Assembly (NCBI GenBank): GCA_033809415.1
Contig: JAPXLT010000030.1
Coordinates: 1 to 25,415, forward strand
Reading direction: 5' to 3'
DNA from: JAQVUB01 sp033809415
Lineage (GTDB): Bacteria > Verrucomicrobiota > Lentisphaeria > Oligosphaerales > Oligosphaeraceae
DNA: 25,415 nucleotides
Both the position numbers and the translations under genes were made by a program. Shown here piece by piece: positions 8,465-16,515 of the stretch; the first letter of the stretch is position 1, and every line of letters starts with the position of its first letter. The notes beneath the pieces are model-generated. The model was not told the DNA's origin, did not search any database, and saw only the letters and a list, made by a program, of their open reading frames with translations.

Positions 8465-9397
8465 ATGAATAAAACAGCAATTTTTTCCTTTATTTTCCTG
8501 ATGATGATCTGCGGGCTTGCTTGGACTGAACCGACTGAGATGGAGGACTATTTTGAGGATTTGCAAGCCATTCCGGAAATTCAACCGATTGATTTTTGCG
8601 TTAAGATCAACAGCCCGACAACGGGTGTTTCGATGGAGTTACTATTTGGGACTTGTGCGGATGTAAGTAATGTTTACGTAAGAACTGATCTGCCTCCAGG
8701 TACGGTGGATGGAACAAATCCCGTGGATTTCTACATTCTGCATGTTGCCAAGGCCTGGGATGTTTTCTTTACCGAAAACAAGAAGAAAACAGATTGGACT
8801 CTTGTTATTAGAACCGATTGTATTTTGCATTTTACTTTGCTGGGCGGAGCACTTCCCGGCGCAGGCGGATCATTGAAATTATACCAAGGAGAAAACGAGC
8901 TGTTAAATATTTTTGATGGGGCAGAGTCCAATCAACTTGCTGCTGGTCAATATACGATCAAATATGTTCCGGCGCCGGAAAAATCGACTGTGGAAGCAGA
9001 AGTCACCTACACTTTTCAGCCTGGCTGGAATCTGCTGCACCTGCCGATCATTGTCTATGAGGACACTCCGCGTGAAGATGACAATTGGGAGGAATTAAAT
9101 GCACTTCCTCGCATGACTTTGTCCGGACGGACGTATGTCAAAGGCGGTGATATCCATTGCGGCGAAGCCTTCTGGGTGTTTTATAAAGATGGAGATGTCG
9201 AAGGAAACACTCTGAAGGTTTTAGGATATGAACCTCTTGCCACAGATTGGCCCGTGCGCCATTCCGGCTGGAATTTCACAGGCGAGAAGAAAAATACAGG
9301 TGAAGTCCCCGCCAATACATACGGCTGGGCTGCTGACCGTTATCAGGTTCCGGAAGAGATTGATTCTAGCAAAGGCTATTGGATTCAGAACCCCTAA
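8465..9397 (+). CDS. Secreted protein of unknown function with C-terminal GWN/YW module
   Basis: The product is 310 residues. The start at 8465 is preferred over an in-frame ATG at 8420 because AGGA (8454-8457) lies 7 nt upstream and a signal peptide begins at once (MNKTAIFSFIFLMMICGLAW). The middle part, about residues 30-180, is unrecognised. The C-terminal third contains two related half-repeats: FQPGWNLLHLP, followed about 60 residues later by GEAFWVFYKDG, and then HSGWNFTGEKK followed by SKGYWIQNP at the extreme C-terminus. The divergent giant protein ends with the same pattern (LHPGWNLLSVP and GTLYWVFRDA). This suggests a shared surface or structural module, or a common location (inference). 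The gene has its own upstream space, and I do not assign an enzymatic role. Confidence 0.75.
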   Translation: MNKTAIFSFIFLMMICGLAWTEPTEMEDYFEDLQAIPEIQPIDFCVKINSPTTGVSMELLFGTCADVSNVYVRTDLPPGTVDGTNPVDFYILHVAKAWDVFFTENKKKTDWTLVIRTDCILHFTLLGGALPGAGGSLKLYQGENELLNIFDGAESNQLAAGQYTIKYVPAPEKSTVEAEVTYTFQPGWNLLHLPIIVYEDTPREDDNWEELNALPRMTLSGRTYVKGGDIHCGEAFWVFYKDGDVEGNTLKVLGYEPLATDWPVRHSGWNFTGEKKNTGEVPANTYGWAADRYQVPEEIDSSKGYWIQNP

Positions 9398-9429
9398 CCG
9401 CAAAAATATTTACCGCATCATTTCGTCAT

Positions 9430-9570
9430 GTGATTGTGGTGCCTTTACAAGGCACTGCCGTTGGGTGGGTTCCTCACCCCAGACTAAAGTCTGGGGTTAA
9501 GCATGGTTAAGCGCCTACGGCGCAAAGCATTATGCCGATCCGGCTGATCTGACCGATCCGTCGGAGAAAA
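9430..9570. repeat. REP-like composite with three hairpins
   Basis: Three inverted repeats occur in a row: GTGCCTT-TAC-AAGGCAC (9439-9455), CCCCAGACT-AA-AGTCTGGGG (9477-9496) and GCGCC-TAC-GGCGC (9511-9523). They are followed by a GATCCG-rich segment (9535-9564). The first hairpin and its TGATTGTG leader recur at 10532-10556, and a variant of the second recurs at 10579-10599. The run separates the convergent 3' ends of the GWN gene and the NagD-like gene. The stems could hinder exonucleases or transcription, but none has a clear T-run. Confidence 0.75.
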
Positions 9571-9620
9571 CAACAGCCAAAATCACAAATCCGCAAGCAA
9601 TCCCATCCGTCAAAGCCGCC

Positions 9621-9668
9621 AACCCTTATAAAACTTTCGTGCCTTTTCGTGTTTTTTCGTTGTTAAAA
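9621..9668 (-). repeat. Stop-proximal ACGAAAA element
   Basis: Read on the minus strand it starts immediately after the TAA of the NagD-like gene: TTTTAACAACGAAAAAACAC, then GAAAAGGCACGAAAG and TTTTATAAGGGTT. It is followed by a conserved tail (GACGGATGGGATTGC) that also occurs after glgP and the ATPase gene. Confidence 0.85.
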
Positions 9669-10460
9669 TTAGCACCAGCCTAAGTTTTCCGGCCAGAATT
9701 CATCGAGGAGCTGTGCGATATTCGGGACGATGACATCCGGTCGGATATCTCCGAGTTCGGGTTGTGGCTGTCCATTAAGCACGAGCATTGACCGCATGCC
9801 GAAATTAGCCGCGAAGCGCATATCGGTCTGGACGCGGTCGCCGACCATGATGATTTCGTTGCGCTTGACCTGGAATCGTTGCTCGAGCAGTTCGACAAGC
9901 CAGTGGTGTGGTTTCCCGGCGATGGCCTGAATAATCGTGCCGGGCTTGACGGCTTTGAAGTATTCCAGCAGCAGGCCGGCATCGGGCAGATCACCCGGGC
10001 AGATGGTATCGGGATGCGACGCCACAATCGGTACACCGGCCAGGACGAGCCGAGCCGCCTCGGTCAGCTTCTGATAGGTTAATTCGGTATCGAAACCGAT
10101 CAGCAGCGCACTGGGCTGATCAACCGTATGACGATAGCCCTGACTTTCCAGGAATGCCCGGAATTTCTGGGTGCCCAGGATATAGATATCGGGACCCAGA
10201 TTCATGCCTTCGAGCATCAGGCAGCTGGCCTCGCAACTGGTGACAACATTATGCGGCGTCAGAATCAGCCCGAGGTCTTTCAGCTTGCGGTAATAATCAT
10301 CCGGTCCAATCATGCTGTTATTGGTCAGAAAACCATACTGCAAGCGGGAATGAGACAGTTTCTCGATCAGTTCCCGAACGCCCGGATAAAGCACGCCGCT
10401 GAGGTAAAGCGTGCCATCCAGATCAAATAAAATCAGCTTGGAAGGATGGACGATGGACAT
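9669..10460 (-). CDS. NagD-like HAD-superfamily (IIA) phosphatase
   Basis: The product is 263 residues from ATG 10460. It is a HAD-type sugar- or nucleotide-phosphate phosphatase. Motif I is LFDLDGTLY (Asp13, Asp15), motif II is FLTNNS (Thr46), and the GKP lysine is Lys183. Motif III is MVGDRVQTD (Asp208, Asp213), followed by GMRSMLVLNG. The long cap domain between motifs II and III fits the IIA (NagD/PGP) type. The frame stays open upstream to 10556, but that part only translates repeat DNA, so 10460 is preferred. No ribosome-binding sequence is visible because TGGAC-repeat sequence runs right into the first codons (MSIVHP is the translation of the repeat). The exact substrate cannot be read from sequence; NagD relatives act on UMP, GMP, phosphoglycolate or glycerol phosphate. 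It lies downstream of glgP. Confidence 0.88.
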   Translation of the reverse strand: MSIVHPSKLILFDLDGTLYLSGVLYPGVRELIEKLSHSRLQYGFLTNNSMIGPDDYYRKLKDLGLILTPHNVVTSCEASCLMLEGMNLGPDIYILGTQKFRAFLESQGYRHTVDQPSALLIGFDTELTYQKLTEAARLVLAGVPIVASHPDTICPGDLPDAGLLLEYFKAVKPGTIIQAIAGKPHHWLVELLEQRFQVKRNEIIMVGDRVQTDMRFAANFGMRSMLVLNGQPQPELGDIRPDVIVPNIAQLLDEFWPENLGWC

Positions 10461-10508
10461 GGACAGGGATGGACAAAATGGACACGATGGACAAGAATGG
10501 AATGGACG
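10440..10508 (+). repeat. TGGAC-based 7/9-bp array at the NagD-like gene start
   Basis: Units such as ATGGACGA, TGGACAT, TGGACAGGGA, TGGACAAAA, TGGACACGA and TGGACAAGA. The array overlaps the first codons of the NagD-like gene and extends about 50 bp upstream of it. On the coding strand it reads GTCCA. Confidence 0.85.
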
Positions 10509-10650
10509 AGGGACTTTCCGACCGATCCGAATGATTGTGGTGCCTTTACAAGGCACTGTCTTTGGAGAACTTCCCCACCCCAGGCTTAGTTAAGCTGGGA
10601 TGGCAAACATCATTCACAACCGGGACGGTTGCGCTACTTTTTAAACCGCG
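10509..10650. repeat. REP-like composite, second copy
   Basis: Contains GGACTTTCCGACCGATCCGA (shared, inverted, with 8216-8240), the hairpin GTGCCTT-TAC-AAGGCAC (10540-10556), an imperfect stem CCCAGGCTTA-GT-TAAGCTGGG (10579-10599), and an inverted copy of the 674-703 block (AACCGGGACGGTTGCG, then CTACTTTTTAAA). It fills most of the space between glgP and the NagD-like gene. Confidence 0.75.
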
Positions 10651-10675
10651 TGCAATTCCATCCGTCGAAGCAACA

Positions 10676-10722
10676 ACCCTATAAAATTTTCGTGCCTTTT
10701 CGTGTTTTTTCGTTGTTAAAAA
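10676..10722 (-). repeat. Stop-proximal ACGAAAA element after glgP
   Basis: Read on the minus strand it begins 7 bp after the glgP stop: TTTAACAACGAAAAAACACG, then AAAAGGCACGAAAATTTTAT, then AGGGTTG. It is followed by the tail TCGACGGATGGAATTGCACG. Confidence 0.87.
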
Positions 10723-10729
10723 ATCGTTA

Positions 10730-13246
10730 TTAGGCGTTGGGGTTTTGGTACTGCTCGGAGGCGAGGAATTCGTCAACATCGAATGGGGGCAGATCCCAGA
10801 TTTCGCTGGCGTATTCCTGGATCGTCCGATCCGACGAGAATTTCCCGGAACGTGCGGTGTTGAGCAATGCTTTCCGATACCATTCTTTCGGGTTTTGATA
10901 GAGCATCGAGACCCTTTCCTGGGTGTCGATAAAACTGCGCAAATCGGCCAGGACCATGAAATGATCGCCAAAATCCAGCAGCGTCCGCACGATGGGGGCA
11001 TAGACATCCGGATTCAGGGGGCTGAACATGTTTTGACGGATGCAGTCAACGGCATCCTCGATTTCCGGATCGCTGTGAATGATGTCCCATGGAGAATAAT
11101 TCCGGCGACGCTCGGCGACTTCCTGAGCCGTCATGCCGAAGATAAAGATATTCTCCTCGCCGACTTCCTTGAGAATTTCGACGTTGGCGCCGTCCAGGGT
11201 GCCCATGGTGATTGCACCATTGAGCATCAGTTTCATGTTGCCGGTGCCGGAGGCCTCCGTGCCGGCCAGTGAAATCTGCTCGCTCAAATCCGCAGCAGGA
11301 ATGATTTTTTCAGCCAGCGAGACGCGGTAATCCGGCAGAAAAACGACATTGAGGTATTTGTTAACGGCCGGATTGTTGTTGACGACTTTGGCGACACCAT
11401 GGATCAGGCCGATGATACGTTTGGCCATATCGTAGCCTGCTGCCGCCTTGGCACCGAAAATGAACGTGCGCGGCTGAATGTGCAGGCTGGGATCCTTGAG
11501 CAATCTGCGGTATTGAATGATGATATACAGCACCTGAAGCAGTTGCCGCTTGTATTCATGCAGGCGCTTGACTTGCACATCAAACAGAGAATTCGGATTG
11601 ACTTTCATCCCATACTGCTCGAGGATGTATTTGGCCAGATTCTTCTTGTTGGCGACTTTGATCGCCTGGAATTCAGCGAGAAATGCATCGTCATCAAGGA
11701 AGTCTTCAAGTTTGCGCAACTCCTCGAGATTACGAATCCAGCCCTTGCCCAAGCGCGTACTGATCAGGTTGGCGAGAGCCGGGTTGCATTGCAGCAGCCA
11801 GCGTCGTTGTGTGATCCCGTTCGTCTTGTTCTGAAATTTTTCCGGCCACAATTCGACAAAATCCCGGAACAGGGTTTTCTTCAGGATCGTGGTATGGATT
11901 TCGGCGACCCCATTGGTGTATTTCGAGCCGATGATGGCCAGATTGGCCATGCGGATTTTCTGCACATTTCCTTCTTCGATGATGCTCATGCGCTGCATCC
12001 TGGCTTGATCCCCTGGAAAGCGCTGGCTGAGCTCATGCATGAAGCGGCTGTTGATCTCGAAGATGATCTGCATGTGCCGCGGAAGCAGTTTGCTGAACAG
12101 GGCAACACTCCATTTTTCGAGAGCTTCCGGCAGCGTCGTATGATTCGTATAGGCGGTACAGGCCCGGGTGATCGCCCAGGCGGCTTCCCATTCAAGACCT
12201 TTCTGATCAATCAGAATGCGCATCAGCTCCGGTATGACCAGAGCCGGATGTGTCTCATTGAGCTGTATAAATACTTTTTGCGGGAGCTGGAAATAGTCAG
12301 GGTTTTCTGACTCGAACTGCCGGAAAATATCAGCCAGGGTGCAGGCGACAAAGAAGTATTGCTGGCGCACACGCAGCTCGCGTCCCTGGGCGACATTGTC
12401 GTTCGGATAAAGGGCCTTCGTCAGATTTTCGGCGAAAATCTTGTTGGTGACCGCTTCCGTATAGGCACCCTGATTAAAGGTAGTGAAATCAAATTCCTTC
12501 GTGCCCTTGGCTGACCAAAGCCGGAGGATGTTGACCGTTTTGCCCCCATACCCGATGATCGGGACATCATAAGGCACGCCAGTGACCATTTCGCTGGGGA
12601 ACCAGTGCCATGCCTTGCGCCCATTTTCATCAACCTGGGCAACGGTGCCGCCGAAGCCGATGGTGGTGGCAAAGTCCTGGCGTTTGATTTCCCATGGGTA
12701 GCCATCCTGGTGCCAGAAGTCCGGCTCTTCGACTTGGAAGCCATTGACAATCTTCTGCCGGAAGAGTCCGTAGTCATAGCGCAGTCCATAGCCTTGACAT
12801 GGCAGCCCCATGGTTGCGGCCGAGTCCAGAAAGCAGGCCGCCAGGCGTCCCAGGCCGCCATTTCCCAGGCCGGGATCGCGCTCGAATTCCTGCATGTCCT
12901 CCCAGCAGAGTTTCTGTTCCTGAAGCATTTCCCGGCAGGTGTCCCGGCAAAGCAGGTTGCTGGCATTATTGTCCAGCATGCGACCCATCAGGAATTCCAT
13001 CGACAGGTAGTATACCCGTCGCGTCTTGGCCAGATGGTATGAATCTTGGGTATCGATCCAGCGTTGAATCAGCTGATCCCGCAAAGCCAGTGAGAAGCTC
13101 AAGTAGCGTTCCCGGTCGCTTTGCTGCAGATGGCTGGCGCCTAAGGTATAGTGTAGATGGCGCAGGAAGCCCTTGCGCAAGGCTTCAGTAGTCACTGTTT
13201 GTTCAGGACAGTTTTTAGGCTGTTCATTTTTGGGGGATTTTTGCAT
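10730..13246 (-). CDS. glgP: Glycogen/maltodextrin phosphorylase
   Basis: The product is 838 residues, the usual length for bacterial GT35 glycogen phosphorylases. It releases glucose-1-phosphate from alpha-1,4-glucan ends with inorganic phosphate, in the cytoplasm. Recognisable blocks are EFLMGRML (84-91), DPGLGNGGLGRLAACF (124-139), TNGITQRRWL (475-484), and VKRLHEYKRQ (559-568). The PLP-binding block is GTEASGTGNMK (662-672), in which Lys672 should form the Schiff base. The start ATG at 13246 has GGAG 10 nt upstream. It follows the Gfo/Idh/MocA gene by 33 bp and so is probably co-transcribed with it and with pgm, which consumes the product. The frame is complete, without visible damage. 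Glycogen versus maltodextrin preference cannot be told from sequence by eye. Confidence 0.96.
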   Translation of the reverse strand: MQKSPKNEQPKNCPEQTVTTEALRKGFLRHLHYTLGASHLQQSDRERYLSFSLALRDQLIQRWIDTQDSYHLAKTRRVYYLSMEFLMGRMLDNNASNLLCRDTCREMLQEQKLCWEDMQEFERDPGLGNGGLGRLAACFLDSAATMGLPCQGYGLRYDYGLFRQKIVNGFQVEEPDFWHQDGYPWEIKRQDFATTIGFGGTVAQVDENGRKAWHWFPSEMVTGVPYDVPIIGYGGKTVNILRLWSAKGTKEFDFTTFNQGAYTEAVTNKIFAENLTKALYPNDNVAQGRELRVRQQYFFVACTLADIFRQFESENPDYFQLPQKVFIQLNETHPALVIPELMRILIDQKGLEWEAAWAITRACTAYTNHTTLPEALEKWSVALFSKLLPRHMQIIFEINSRFMHELSQRFPGDQARMQRMSIIEEGNVQKIRMANLAIIGSKYTNGVAEIHTTILKKTLFRDFVELWPEKFQNKTNGITQRRWLLQCNPALANLISTRLGKGWIRNLEELRKLEDFLDDDAFLAEFQAIKVANKKNLAKYILEQYGMKVNPNSLFDVQVKRLHEYKRQLLQVLYIIIQYRRLLKDPSLHIQPRTFIFGAKAAAGYDMAKRIIGLIHGVAKVVNNNPAVNKYLNVVFLPDYRVSLAEKIIPAADLSEQISLAGTEASGTGNMKLMLNGAITMGTLDGANVEILKEVGEENIFIFGMTAQEVAERRRNYSPWDIIHSDPEIEDAVDCIRQNMFSPLNPDVYAPIVRTLLDFGDHFMVLADLRSFIDTQERVSMLYQNPKEWYRKALLNTARSGKFSSDRTIQEYASEIWDLPPFDVDEFLASEQYQNPNA

Positions 13247-13279
13247 GGTTATGGAACTCCAGTTTCGTATGCGGTTGGA

Positions 13280-14455
13280 TCAGACAGCCAAGCAGGGGTC
13301 TAGTTTATGTACCAGAACCGGCAGTGCCTGCCGCAGTTCAATGGATTGAATTGCCAGCAGTGCGAGATAGACGGCCGTCCAGCCGGCCAACTCATCGCAG
13401 GGCGATGGGGTGTTGTTAAGGATCGCGTCGACAAAGCCATCGAGCATATTGCGATGCCCCTTGTCGACCAGTAGAGGTGCCGAGGCAAATTTCAGGTTGC
13501 TGCAATTGCGGCGCTGGGCTTCCGCCTTGGCCAGGTAACCGTCCAGCCCTCCTTGGGTGCCAATGTCCGGCAGACCATCGTGTTGCAGCGGGAAGATTTC
13601 CGGCTGTGCGCCGGGGATGCCGTAGTATTGATTTTCGACGAAGAAATTATTGCAGAAGAGCGCAGCATTGCTAGTGATTTGATACATTTCCTTGGGAAAG
13701 TCGAAGGTCCCGCAACAGCTGAAAATGATGGTCGCGCTGTCGCCTTTTTCAAATTTCAGATTGATGCCGTGGCTAAGCCGCGGCGACCCCCAGGCGAGAA
13801 TCTCGATGGGTTTTTGCGGGGCAAAAAACCAGCTTGCCAAATCGAGCCAGTGGGTTGTTTCGCCGAGGATTTCCCCTCCGCCGTGGAAAGGGTCCAGGTG
13901 GATGGGGCGGTATGAGCTGCTTTCATCTTGAATGTTCATCAGGAAGTGCGAGACTTTTTCCTCTGCCAGCAAGGGGCGTTCCTTTTCGATAAAACGCCAT
14001 GGCTGATGCTTAGGTGCGCGGCATTGTTCGAGCCAGGCTTTACGGAGCGCATGCATTGATGGCGCCATGCGCCGGTTCATGTCGACACAGAGTTTGACCC
14101 CATGGCGACGTACTGCCCGGATGATGGCCATCGCTTCAAGTTCCTCGAGAGCCATCGGTTTTTCGCAGAAGATATGTTTGCCCTTGGCGGCTGCTGCTTC
14201 AATAATCGGCAGGTGTGCCTCATGGCTGGTGCTGATCTTGATCAGGTCGACTTCCGGATCATCAATGACATCCTCCATACGGCTGGTAGCTATTGGCACC
14301 CCGAACTTTTCTGCGGTGGCTTTAGCCCGTTCGAGGGAAATGTCACAGCAGTATTTGGTCAGACAATGGGGATTGGCGGCGAAATTCAGGAAATCCTGTG
14401 CCCAGGCGAAGGCACCGCAGCCAATGACTCCAACAACCAGTTTCTCGTCGCGCAT
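13280..14455 (-). CDS. Gfo/Idh/MocA-family NAD(P)-dependent oxidoreductase
   Basis: The product is 391 residues. The start at 14455 is chosen because AGGA lies 6 nt upstream and the Rossmann fold begins at once (MRDEKLVVGVIGCGAFAW); an in-frame ATG at 14500 would add a 15-residue tail. A dinucleotide-binding GxGxF sits near residue 10. The family signature CEKPMALEELEA carries the conserved lysine, and GGGEILGETTHWLDLASWFF contains the family histidine in the C-terminal domain. Members oxidise or reduce sugars and cyclitols or act by redox-assisted chemistry; the substrate is not identifiable. It sits between pgm (59 bp upstream) and glgP (33 bp downstream), an odd position for this family, and may link another sugar route to glucose-phosphate metabolism (inference). 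Confidence 0.88.
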   Translation of the reverse strand: MRDEKLVVGVIGCGAFAWAQDFLNFAANPHCLTKYCCDISLERAKATAEKFGVPIATSRMEDVIDDPEVDLIKISTSHEAHLPIIEAAAAKGKHIFCEKPMALEELEAMAIIRAVRRHGVKLCVDMNRRMAPSMHALRKAWLEQCRAPKHQPWRFIEKERPLLAEEKVSHFLMNIQDESSSYRPIHLDPFHGGGEILGETTHWLDLASWFFAPQKPIEILAWGSPRLSHGINLKFEKGDSATIIFSCCGTFDFPKEMYQITSNAALFCNNFFVENQYYGIPGAQPEIFPLQHDGLPDIGTQGGLDGYLAKAEAQRRNCSNLKFASAPLLVDKGHRNMLDGFVDAILNNTPSPCDELAGWTAVYLALLAIQSIELRQALPVLVHKLDPCLAV

Positions 14456-14493
14456 GATTATTCCTGTAATTGAGAGAGGGGGGAGCGGGAGAT

Positions 14494-14507
14494 TCCGCAA
14501 TTGCGGA
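14494..14507. promoter_or_regulatory. Perfect 14-bp palindrome between pgm and the oxidoreductase gene
   Basis: TCCGCAATTGCGGA lies in the 59-bp pgm/oxidoreductase gap. It could be an operator or a short mRNA stem. No T-run follows, so it is not an obvious terminator. Confidence 0.35.
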
Positions 14508-14514
14508 GTGTGAA

Positions 14515-16134
14515 TCAGATTTTTTCTGCTGCTTCGAAAAGTTGCTTTAGGTGTTTGTTTCCCAAGCGACTTTCCGCATAAATCTTGCTGATGTTTTCTG
14601 TGCCGGATGGGCGTATGGCGAACCAGCCGTTTTCCGTGACTACTTTCAATCCGCCAATGGGTTCATTGTTGCCGGGGGCGCAGGTCAGCTTTGTCAGCAC
14701 CTTGCTTCCGGCAATTTCTTGCACCGCAATAGATTCGGGAGTAAGGGCGGCCAGTCTCGCCTTTTGTTCTTCGGTAGCCGGGCTGTCCTGGCGGCCATAG
14801 AAGAGTTTGCCGAATTCGTTTTCGAGGGCATGGTATTGCTGTCCCGGGTCTTTTCCGGTGACAGCAGTGATTTCAGCGGCGAGCAAGGCCAGGATGATTC
14901 CATCCTTGTCGCTGCTCCATAGCGAGCCATCGCGGCAGATGAAAGTCGCCCCGGCACTTTCTTCACCTGCAAAGGCAAGATCACCCTTGCTGAGGCCGTC
15001 GACAAACCATTTGAAGCCGACGGGCACTTCCAGCAGTTTTCGCCGACATCGTTTGGCGACCAGGTCAAGCATGGAACTGGTGACGACTGTTTTGCCAACC
15101 GCAACGTTCTTCGACCAATCCGGGCGGTGATTGAACAGGTAGTCGATGGCGACGGCGAGATAGTGGTTCGGGTTCATTAGCCCGCTGCCAGGTGTAACGA
15201 TGCCGTGGCGGTCGGCGTCAGGATCATTGCCGAAAGCAATGTCAAAGGAATTTTTCAGCTTGAGCAGGCCGGCCATCGCTTTGGGGGACGAACAATCCAT
15301 GCGGATTTTGCCGTCATGATCAAGCGGCATGAAGCGGAAAGTCGGGTCGGGGTTGCCATTGAAAAGCGTCAGATCGAGTCCATACTGTTCAGCAATCGGA
15401 ATCCAGTAGCCCAGCGCTGCCCCGCCCAAGGCATCGGCGGCCATGCGCAAGCCGCTGCTGCGGATCGCCTCCATATCGATGATATTTTTGAGGTTTTGCA
15501 CGTATGGGGTGCAATAGTCAAAGGATTTGAGATGACCGGACTGCAATGCCTTGGCATAGGTCATGCGTTTGATTTCAGCGGACTTTCCTTTCAGCAGGCG
15601 GTTGGCTTCCGCCGCGATCCAGCTGGTGGTCTCCGAGTCCGCAGGACCACCGTGCGGCATGTTGTATTTGATGCCGCCATCTCCGGGTGGGTTGTGCGAA
15701 GGGGTGACGACAATCCCGTCGGCCAGCGCATTTTTCCGGTTGCGGTTGTATGCTATGATGGCTCGCGAGACGGCCGGGGTGGGAGTGAAAGCGTTGTCGG
15801 CGGCATAGAAAGTTGGAATTTCATTGGCAGCGAGGACTTCACAGGCGCTGATATGTGCCGATTCGGACAGCGCATGCGTATCCATGCCCAGGAAAAGCGG
15901 CCCGGATATCCCCGCTTTCTTGCGATAATTGCAGATTGCCTGGGTGATCGCCAGGATGTGGTCTTCGTTAAAAGTCAACTTTAACGAACTCCCGCGGTGT
16001 CCAGAGGTGCCAAAAACCACTTTCTGGGCGGACTCGTTTGGATCGGGTTTCCCAGCGTAATATTGAGCAATCAGCCTGGGAATATTCACTAGCATTTCGA
16101 CAGGCGGCTTTTTGCCAGCTAATTGATGGGACAT
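14515..16134 (-). CDS. pgm: Phosphoglucomutase (alpha-D-phosphohexomutase family)
   Basis: The product is 539 residues, matching the ~546-residue E. coli Pgm type. It interconverts glucose-1-phosphate and glucose-6-phosphate. The start at 16134 is chosen because AGGA lies about 10 nt upstream and the protein begins with family sequence; the open frame extends to 16368, but that stretch partly translates TGGAC repeat. Motifs are FGTSGHRG (41-48), the catalytic phosphoserine loop TPSHNPPGDGGIKYN with Ser146, the Mg2+ loop DPDADR (304-309), the sugar-specificity loop GEESAG (390-395), and the phosphate-binding RPSGTE (508-513). It is first in a probable pgm-oxidoreductase-glgP operon. With glgP it makes a complete route from glycogen to glucose-6-phosphate. 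Confidence 0.95.
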   Translation of the reverse strand: MSHQLAGKKPPVEMLVNIPRLIAQYYAGKPDPNESAQKVVFGTSGHRGSSLKLTFNEDHILAITQAICNYRKKAGISGPLFLGMDTHALSESAHISACEVLAANEIPTFYAADNAFTPTPAVSRAIIAYNRNRKNALADGIVVTPSHNPPGDGGIKYNMPHGGPADSETTSWIAAEANRLLKGKSAEIKRMTYAKALQSGHLKSFDYCTPYVQNLKNIIDMEAIRSSGLRMAADALGGAALGYWIPIAEQYGLDLTLFNGNPDPTFRFMPLDHDGKIRMDCSSPKAMAGLLKLKNSFDIAFGNDPDADRHGIVTPGSGLMNPNHYLAVAIDYLFNHRPDWSKNVAVGKTVVTSSMLDLVAKRCRRKLLEVPVGFKWFVDGLSKGDLAFAGEESAGATFICRDGSLWSSDKDGIILALLAAEITAVTGKDPGQQYHALENEFGKLFYGRQDSPATEEQKARLAALTPESIAVQEIAGSKVLTKLTCAPGNNEPIGGLKVVTENGWFAIRPSGTENISKIYAESRLGNKHLKQLFEAAEKI

Positions 16135-16214
16135 GATTGGGGATTCCTGGAAAACAAGACGCTTAAACGTAAAAGATGTTTGCTTAATATAAACGCTCGA
16201 ATGAAAAAATAAAA

Positions 16215-16435
16215 TATGGACGAGGGACAGAGACAAAAATGGACGGAATTGGACGGAATGGACAAGAATGGACTGCTGAATGGACAATGGACGATGGACG
16301 ATGGACGATGGATTAGGAATGGACACGTACAGCAGGTGACATTTTTTTGTGCCTGTCCATTCGTCCATTAAACGTCAAGTCCATCGCGTCCATGATGTCC
16401 ATGATGTCCATTCGTGTCCCTGTCCATTTAAAACA
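16215..16435. repeat. Two opposed TGGAC arrays (inverted pair)
   Basis: The left arm (about 16215-16328) has units such as TGGACGGAA, TGGACAAGA, TGGACAA and TGGACGA on the plus strand. The right arm (about 16351-16432) carries the same family on the opposite strand (GTCCATGAT, GTCCATTCGT). A ~22-bp non-repeat spacer separates them. The pair fills most of the 381-bp gap between the two mutase genes; no gene is supported there. Confidence 0.87.
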
Positions 16436-16480
16436 CTCATTTTGCCGTTTGAATAGGTTGTGGACGCCAGCCCACGCCAA

Positions 16481-16508
16481 GCCTTTTCGTGTGGTTCGTG
16501 GTTAAAAA
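16481..16508 (-). repeat. Stop-proximal ACGAAAA element, short copy
   Basis: Read on the minus strand it follows the stop of the second mutase gene by about 7 bp: TTTTTTTAACCACGAACCAC, then ACGAAAAGGC. Only the stop-proximal half of the element is present; TGGAC array follows. Confidence 0.75.
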
Positions 16509-16515
16509 AATTCTT

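Noticed and set aside
9477..9496. CCCCAGACT-AA-AGTCTGGGG as an intrinsic terminator
   Set aside because: The stem is strong but no T-run follows on either strand, and related stems recur in other intergenic spaces, so it is better described as a REP-like repeat.
11399..12310. 303-codon plus-strand open frame
   Set aside because: Antisense to glgP, whose family motifs are complete.
15205..15984. 259-codon plus-strand open frame
   Set aside because: Antisense to pgm, whose catalytic motifs lie in this stretch on the other strand.
16135..16368. N-terminal extension of Pgm by 78 residues
   Set aside because: The extension partly translates TGGAC repeats. The start at 16134 has an AGGA ribosome site and family-like N-terminus.
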